Assembly: GCA_963971425.1 (NCBI GenBank)
Contig: OZ020517.1
Coordinates: 26,740,668 to 26,804,667, forward strand
Reading direction: 5' to 3'
DNA from: Bryoerythrophyllum caledonicum
Lineage: Eukaryota; Streptophyta; Bryopsida; Pottiales; Pottiaceae
Length of the DNA: 64,000 nt
Of the stretch, positions 58,648 through 64,000 are shown in pieces (position 1 is the first letter of the stretch; each line of letters opens with the position of its first letter). The notes beneath the pieces are model-generated. The model saw only the letters and a list, made by a program, of their open reading frames with translations. It was not told the origin of the DNA and ran no database searches. A program made the position numbers and the translations under genes.

Positions 58648-59599
58648 CTTTCCTTTTGGATGACGTTCCTTGAGATTTTGAATGTTATCCATTGTCATGT
58701 AGTCATCTCTCCGCATTAATTCTCTATGGCACTTCCTTTCTTGCCAAACCCTCAAGTGCTCATCAAAAATCTGCTTTGATGTGAATCTAGCATCAAGGTG
58801 GTTCCAAATGAACACCTTTGCTGCCTCAGAGATTTGAGGGGCCACTCTTGATGCGCGTGAGTCAGAGCTCCTATCCCCTTCTTCATGCGCAACCGAGCCA
58901 TCCAACCTTGTATGCTCCATATGGAAATAAGAAATTGTAGAAGCATCCGTTTCAATATACTCTTGCTTGATGGGGAAATTGGCTAAGCATCCACGCTTGT
59001 GATTGGCTTGTATGTCTTTGTTGTCACGATGATCTTTGGGGCCATAGGAACACCTCTAGCTGCAAATATGGCACCAAAATATAAATAATAAAAGCCTAAA
59101 TTAAGTATCAAGGCGTGATAAAATAGTGCGTGATGATATCCTATTCCATCAACAGAGGGAATATGGAGGATGACCTCAACTAGAAGCATACCACAACGTG
59201 AACACATAACACTTAATCCATGACAGAGAAGATAGTTGCAAAGAAAAACACGCTTAATGATATGGTCATCTCAAGCACTATTATAAAACACAATAATTAA
59301 AACAAAGATGGAAAGTATGTCTTACTATCTATGCCCCTTATGCATGTTTTGCCTTGGCTTTGGATAGCCATCAACAATGCTACGTTCATTCTTCCATTTG
59401 TCCCACTCAATCCCATCTTGAAGTAAACGCTCTCCAATGAGGAACTCTTCAATCCGTGATGTAGGAATCTGTGCTTTCTTGCAAGTCTTCACAATGCCTT
59501 TTCCTTTCCGCACAAAATCTCTCCAAATCAAGTCATGATGAGAGAAAAGGGACTTTGGAGGATCTTGTATGGCCCATAATTGTGCCATATTAAAATCTT

Positions 59600-61270
59600 A
59601 AAACACCTAAACAGAAAATATGCATGACATGGAAAAGAAGAATTTTACATATTCTTCTATCAGTACCCTATCTGAATATAATGGTCGCAGTCTACGAAAA
59701 TTGACTAAAGTTGGGATAAATGGATTCTCACAATGCAAAGATAGTACCCTATCCACACTTATTGAAGTTTTAGGACGAAGAATCCGTTGAGAATAATAGA
59801 CCCTGAAACATAGTTCAAACTAGTAAGTTTGTACTACTCTCAGTAAGGAAAGATTCAAAAAAATGTTCAAAGTTGAACCCTAAATCCTAACAATACCCTA
59901 TCATATAGGCCTGCAAAAAATTTGATCTATTTGTGGAGAATGAAGCCACAAAAGCTTGACACAATAGAGGATGGAGTAAGCATATATTACCTTAGAGTGC
60001 TCCTTAAGAAAGCATGGACGATTGAAAGAATAATGGACTCTCACAATGGTATAGAGGTGCACCACACTCTCCCAAAAAGAAAGGTGTAGAAGAGAACTTG
60101 GGGATGTTGTTTAAAAATTGAAATCCACTTTCTAGGATACTCATTCCTTGGTAGAGAACACCATGGAGATGTTGTAAGCAAATTAAGTTTTAAAATGTTG
60201 CATTTGTTTGAAGTTTTGAATAACACTTAAGTGCATTGAAGGGATTTGAACGAGTTTTTTTCTTTACTTTTAAAAATTGTTTAGAATTTTTTTAAAACCT
60301 ATACCTATGGTGTTTTATTCTACTACATCCAATAAACTTGAATGATACAACAATTTCCAGCAGTACAATCAAATGAATGCAAAAGAATATTGAACATGCA
60401 TGATAATATTTCAAAAGCCCCTTGAGGTGTAGAAGGGTGCATGCAAAAATAAAAAATGGAATAAAATATTTGAGAGAGTAAGAATAGTTTTATTTGAAAA
60501 GTAAAGCAAAGCAAATGAAAGAAAAAAAAATTGAACGAAATACGTGTAAGAGTATAAATAGTTCTATTTAAATTTTAAAGCAAAGTGAATGGAAAGAAAA
60601 AAAAAAAAGGATTGAACGAAATACATGTAAGAGTATAAATAGTTCTATTTAAATTTTGAAGCAAAGTGAATGGAAAGGAAAAAAAAAGGATTGAACAAAA
60701 TATGTGTAAGAGTACAAAATAATTTTATTTGAATTGTAAAGCAAAGTTAATGGAGAAAAAAGGAAAAAAGAAAAAAAGAAAAAAAAGATTGAACAAAATA
60801 CGTGTAAGAGTATAAATAGTTTTATTTGAATTGTAAAGCAAAGTGAATGGAAAGAAGACAAAAGAAAAAAAGAAAAAAACACATAGTACCTTATATGCTT
60901 ATTTTGGTCTATGAGAATGTGTACAAAAAAATGAAGTGAAATAAAATAATTATAAGAAAATGGATTTTATTATTCAAACTTAAAAACCTTCTGAATGAAA
61001 AATCAATATTCAAAATAAAATGGAATACTTTATATACAGATTATTAATTTATCTTTTATAAAAAATTAGGTTTAAATATTTTGCACGAAATAAAACTACT
61101 TGGCATTTCCTTAAATTCAATATGAAGGTAGTGAGTATTATAATAAAAACCCTAAATTGTTAACCGCACAGCCTCAATTTAGAACCCTAAAGTTGTAGTG
61201 TGTGTACAAAGAGCCCTAATCTGTTTATTCTGCAATCCTAAGCTTTAAACCGTGCGTGGATGAAAATATC
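59600..61270. other. E3 leader region and 5' flank of the transposase gene
   Basis: Three copies of the E3 motif at 59660-59902 lie upstream of the transposase start, matching the leader position of the motif clusters in E1 and E2. From 60460 to 60870 there is a tandem repeat. The rest is AT-rich with no gene. Confidence 0.45.
60463..60870. repeat. AT-rich tandem repeat, 80-98 bp units
   Basis: A unit containing ATTGAACGAAATACGTGTAA, TATAAATAGTT and GCAAAGTGAATGGAAAG recurs four to five times (starts near 60530, 60611, 60690 and 60788, plus a partial first copy). Length varies because of poly-A runs. Confidence 0.85.
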
Positions 61271-61446
61271 AGGGATAGGGTACTGACATGGCCGCCAACA
61301 CTCCCCTTGTCAATACCCTGTCCAAGTTTTAAAGCACAGATCTAACCCCACATTAGCAGATTTTTTTAATGTGGTGATGACTAAATTAGGGTTTATATTC
61401 AAAGTCGAAAAATTCTATCATTATTTGGGATTTTCAGCATATAAGC

Positions 61447-63030
61447 AATTATTTGGAGAAATTTGGAAGAATGTGGCATCTTCCAAATATGCACATGCCA
61501 CCTCAACTAGTAGAGAATAAAGACAAAAACTAATTTAGTGGACATAAGGGACACATGGGATACATGGGCGCCACCTATCTACTGTACAAAATTGGAAAGG
61601 GGGGAGACAAACACTTTCCCCCCATTTCCGCCCATGTGGCCTTTCTTTTCTTCCACTACCTACCTCCTTTCTTTTCTTCCACTACCTACCTCCTTCCTAT
61701 TTTCTAAACCTAGGTTTGGAGATGGCTCTATCCCCTTCTCATCCTTCAAAAAATTAGTGCGGCTTTGATACTTAGGTGCTACGAACCGTTGCCCATCATT
61801 TTCAAGGATGTGGAGAGCTGTACGAGTGCCACTTCTAATGTAATTATTCCCAAGATGGAAAGTGACAGCAACGGAGACAAGATAAAATATATTAGTGAAA
61901 TTATTCTTGAACTATGGGAACGTCCAGTGATCATGAAGAACACAACGTATTTCAATAGTAATCATGAACTTACGACATTTTGTCATGGTTACAATCATTA
62001 ACCTATTAGACTAGGTTAAAAGTTCAGGGTTCTAGGTTCAGGGTTATTGCTTCATGGTGTAGGGTTTAAGGTATTGATCTCAGGGTTTTAAATTCAGGGT
62101 TTCAGGTTTAGAGTTTAGGCTCTACGGCGTAGGGTTGAGGGTCGAGGGTTTAGGGTTTAGGGTTCAGGTTTAGGGGTTCCACGTTTAGGATATTGGACTA
62201 AAATTCAGGGTTTAGAGTAATCCTTGAAACCCTTGTATAAATGATTCGTTGAACTTGGATAAAACATTCACATATTTTATACTAAACATACAATAAATGT
62301 ACTAGAATATAGCAAGACATACACCTTTGGATTGGAGATTCAACTAAAATATTTCATTTGGGGGTCATTTCAACATCTAAAGCTTATCATGCTTAAATAT
62401 GACACCATACATGTAAATAACATGACCATTTTGCAACTTTCCAACCCTAAACCTAGGTGCACTAATGATCTAAATAAAATTGTCATGTGTCCGTGGATCA
62501 AGCTCAACACAATTATAGGGAATTATAACTATTGTATACATCAATTCCTACACCTTGTATGTGAAATTTGAATTAACAATGATCAAGTTGTATTTATCCT
62601 TCAATAACAAATGAATTTCAACACATAGTAAATGTATGTATTGCCAATTCCTTGAGTGCCATGTATTGTTTCATCAAATAATTTTGATGCAACTTTAAAG
62701 GCTATTAAGAGCTCAAGGTGACAATTTGTACCAATAGTAGGAGATTATGATACAAAAATGAATTCTCTCAAATGCAACGCGTCAGGCCTAGGACTTTTAT
62801 CATTTGTATTCCTAGTCTATGTTTTCAAAAAATTCATTCCTACTTGGTCTAGAGAAATTGTAATTTATTAAGAAGAAACTATCACTTTAGTGTGAAATCA
62901 TTGAAATAGTATATAGAATCTCCTTTGCAAATGATTTTGTAACTTATTTGCCACCCATGTAAAGGAAACTTCCCTATAATTATCTAAGATTATTTTTGAA
63001 GTTCTTTGAATTTTAAGATTTAAGTAAGGT
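61447..63030. other. Intergenic DNA with a TTTAGGG-like tract, no gene seen
   Basis: A duplicated CCTTTCTTTTCTTCCACTAC segment lies at 61640-61692. A degenerate TTCAGGGTTTAGGG-like tract occupies about 62020-62215. Short open frames (for example 61765-62001) resemble nothing I know. Confidence 0.4.
62020..62215. repeat. Degenerate TTTAGGG/TTCAGGG tract
   Basis: Irregular repeats of TTTAGGG, TTCAGGG and GTAGGGTTT run for about 190 bases, similar to the tract at 42655-42815. Confidence 0.6.
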
Positions 63031-63032
63031 TT

Positions 63033-63735
63033 ATTGAATAGAAATAACTAGAATCAAAAATGGAATAAAGAATCAGTTTAATAAAAGATTGAAAAGAAAT
63101 AAGTAGAATAAAAAAAATAGAATTAAGAAATAGAATGAAAGACGACATAGAAATAATTAGAACCAAAAAATAGAATAATGAATTAGTCTAATAAAATATT
63201 GAATAGAAATAAGTAGAATCAAAAAATAGAATAGGGAATTAGAATGAAAGATTGAATAGAAATAACTAGAACCAAAAAATAGAATTAAGAATTATTCTAT
63301 TGAAAGATTGAATAGATATAAGTAGAATCAAAAAATAGAATTAAGAATTAGTCTAATGAAGGATTGAATAGAAATAATTAGAATTAAAAAAATGAATAAA
63401 GAAATAGAATGAAAGATTGAATAGAAAAAATTAGAATAAAAAATTAAAATAAAGAAATAGAATGAAAGATTGAATAGAAAAAAATAGAATAAAAAAATGA
63501 AATAAAGAAATAGAATGAAAGATTGAATAGAAATAAGTAGAATCAAAAAATAGAATAAAGAATAAATCCAATGAAAGATTGAATAGAAATATCTAGAATG
63601 AAAAGAAAAATAAACAAATAGAATGAAAGGTTGAATAGAAATATCTAGAATCGAAAAAAAAAATAAACAAATAGAATGAAAGATTGAATAGAAATAACTA
63701 GAATTAAAAAATTGAATAAGGATTGAATAAAAATA
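63033..63735. repeat. A-rich tandem repeat of ~50-57 bp units
   Basis: A unit with GATTGAATAGAAATAACTAG, then AATCAAAAAATAGAATAA and GAATTAGAATGAAA, recurs about 13 times (starts near 63033, 63089, 63202, 63252, 63309, 63363, 63415, 63468, 63521, 63578, 63631 and 63685). The open frame on the minus strand (Ile/Phe/Ser-rich) is a by-product of the repeat. Confidence 0.9.
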
Positions 63736-64000
63736 AATCGTGAATTGACAATTTATGAACCTCCACTCCTTGCACAATTGTTTTGAATATGCTACACCCC
63801 TTCTCTACCTCCAAAAATTGGTGTATAGGGAACTAACCTCATGCTTAAGACAATGCTAAGAGATTTAGAGCTTGTGTAGTGCAAGAATATTATACGAAGT
63901 GAAGTCTAAAGAACTTATGATTTAATTTATTTTTCAGCTCCAAACTCTGAATTAAAATTTAATTCTTGATTAGATGTTTCAGTCTTCACCGTATAGTGAT
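63736..64000. other. AT-rich end of window, nothing seen
   Basis: No gene or repeat that I can support. Confidence 0.4.

Larger units (their letters stand above)
56586..59590 (-). pseudogene. E3 Mutator-like transposase (FAR1/MULE/SWIM type)
   Basis: Parts in order on the minus strand: an N-terminal exon at 59588-about 59333; a FAR1-like zinc region at about 59055-58890 (HKRGCLANFPIKQEY, then HMEH); a linker with RRDDYMTMDNIQNLKERH; and the MULE core (AISLNSTFGTSRVRYYLYTF, GFPAAWIIT, CFVVDDNDATHNA). CFWHVLKNW follows at about 58020, and the last exon is 57578-56586 with GHIESYHGAFKRWL and the SWIM zinc finger CNCEWSICRKFCKH. The first catalytic Asp (LDSTF in relatives) is Asn here. In-frame TAGs lie at 58645-58647 and 58303-58305, with no frameshift around them. 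MULE transposases cut and paste DNA between inverted repeats. This copy is probably dead. Confidence 0.8.
53091..61324. mobile_element. E3, Mutator-like (MULE) element with its own dispersed 16-bp motif
   Basis: The motif GGATAGGGTATTGACA or a close variant occurs in either orientation at 53091, 53806, 54255, 54901, 54934, 56180, 57713, 57747, 59660, 59753, 59891, 61273 and 61309, and I do not see it elsewhere. The outermost copies mark the minimum extent. Two converging genes lie inside: an accessory gene (54132-56130, plus) and a MULE transposase (about 59590-56586, minus). A 17-base perfect inverted match (GCTTATATGCTGAAAAT at 53388-53404 and its complement at 61430-61446) may be part of the terminal inverted repeats. 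Confidence 0.68.

Noticed and set aside
60649..60882. Phe/Leu-rich minus-strand frame
   Set aside because: It is a by-product of the 80-98 bp tandem repeat and poly-A runs.
63328..63777. 149-codon Phe/Ile-rich minus-strand frame
   Set aside because: It is a by-product of the A-rich tandem repeat at 63033-63735.

Overview
This window is nuclear DNA from a land plant and is almost entirely nested transposable elements. The plant assignment rests on AT-rich GT-AG introns, a nepenthesin-type vacuolar/secreted aspartic protease gene, a Ty3/gypsy chromovirus with an initiator-tRNA-Met-like primer site, a FAR1/SWIM-type Mutator (MULE) transposase and TTTAGGG-like degenerate tracts. The clade cannot be fixed from the sequence. 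The giant elements with a DUF7869-like protein would fit a seed-free plant or a large, repeat-rich genome, but that is a guess.

Layout. 760-6172 is a complete but decayed Ty3/gypsy element (minus strand) with LTRs, a 5-bp target duplication and heat-shock-element-like arrays in U3. About 7.95-8.95 kb is a dead Tc1/mariner transposase. 10.29-12.66 kb is the only ordinary host gene I can support: an intact four-exon aspartic protease on the minus strand. 12.7-18 kb holds no recognisable gene. 18.1-24.6 kb is a second, heavily decayed Ty3/gypsy element (minus) whose RNase H region is split by a ~3-kb insertion carrying a gag-like coiled-coil protein.

24.9-61.4 kb holds three DNA-transposon-like elements, called E1, E2 and E3 here. 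E1 (minus strand) encodes a DUF7869-like protein. It is split, with its N-terminal half at 50.4-51.6 kb and its C-terminal half at 25.75-27.66 kb, because E2 (about 28.0-49.4 kb) sits inside one of its introns. E2 is about 21 kb. It encodes its own DUF7869-like protein on the plus strand. On the minus strand, reading divergently, it encodes a large multi-exon protein with a ParB-like motif followed by a degenerate DNA-methyltransferase-like fold, and an FCP1-like (HAD) phosphatase homologue. E3 (about 53.1-61.3 kb) encodes a MULE/FAR1-SWIM transposase (minus) and an acidic accessory protein (plus), convergently transcribed.

Each of the three elements has its own dispersed short motif, concentrated in introns and 5' leader regions: GTAAGATCCTAC-type palindromes in E1, TATCCTCGASTCGAGGATA palindromes in E2, and GGATAGGGTATTGACA in E3. 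In exons I could align or follow in frame, breaks in these three elements are nearly always TAG (ten), with one TGA and one TAA. That pattern suggests CAG-to-TAG decay at methylated CHG sites. 61.5-64 kb is AT-rich sequence with tandem repeats and no convincing gene.
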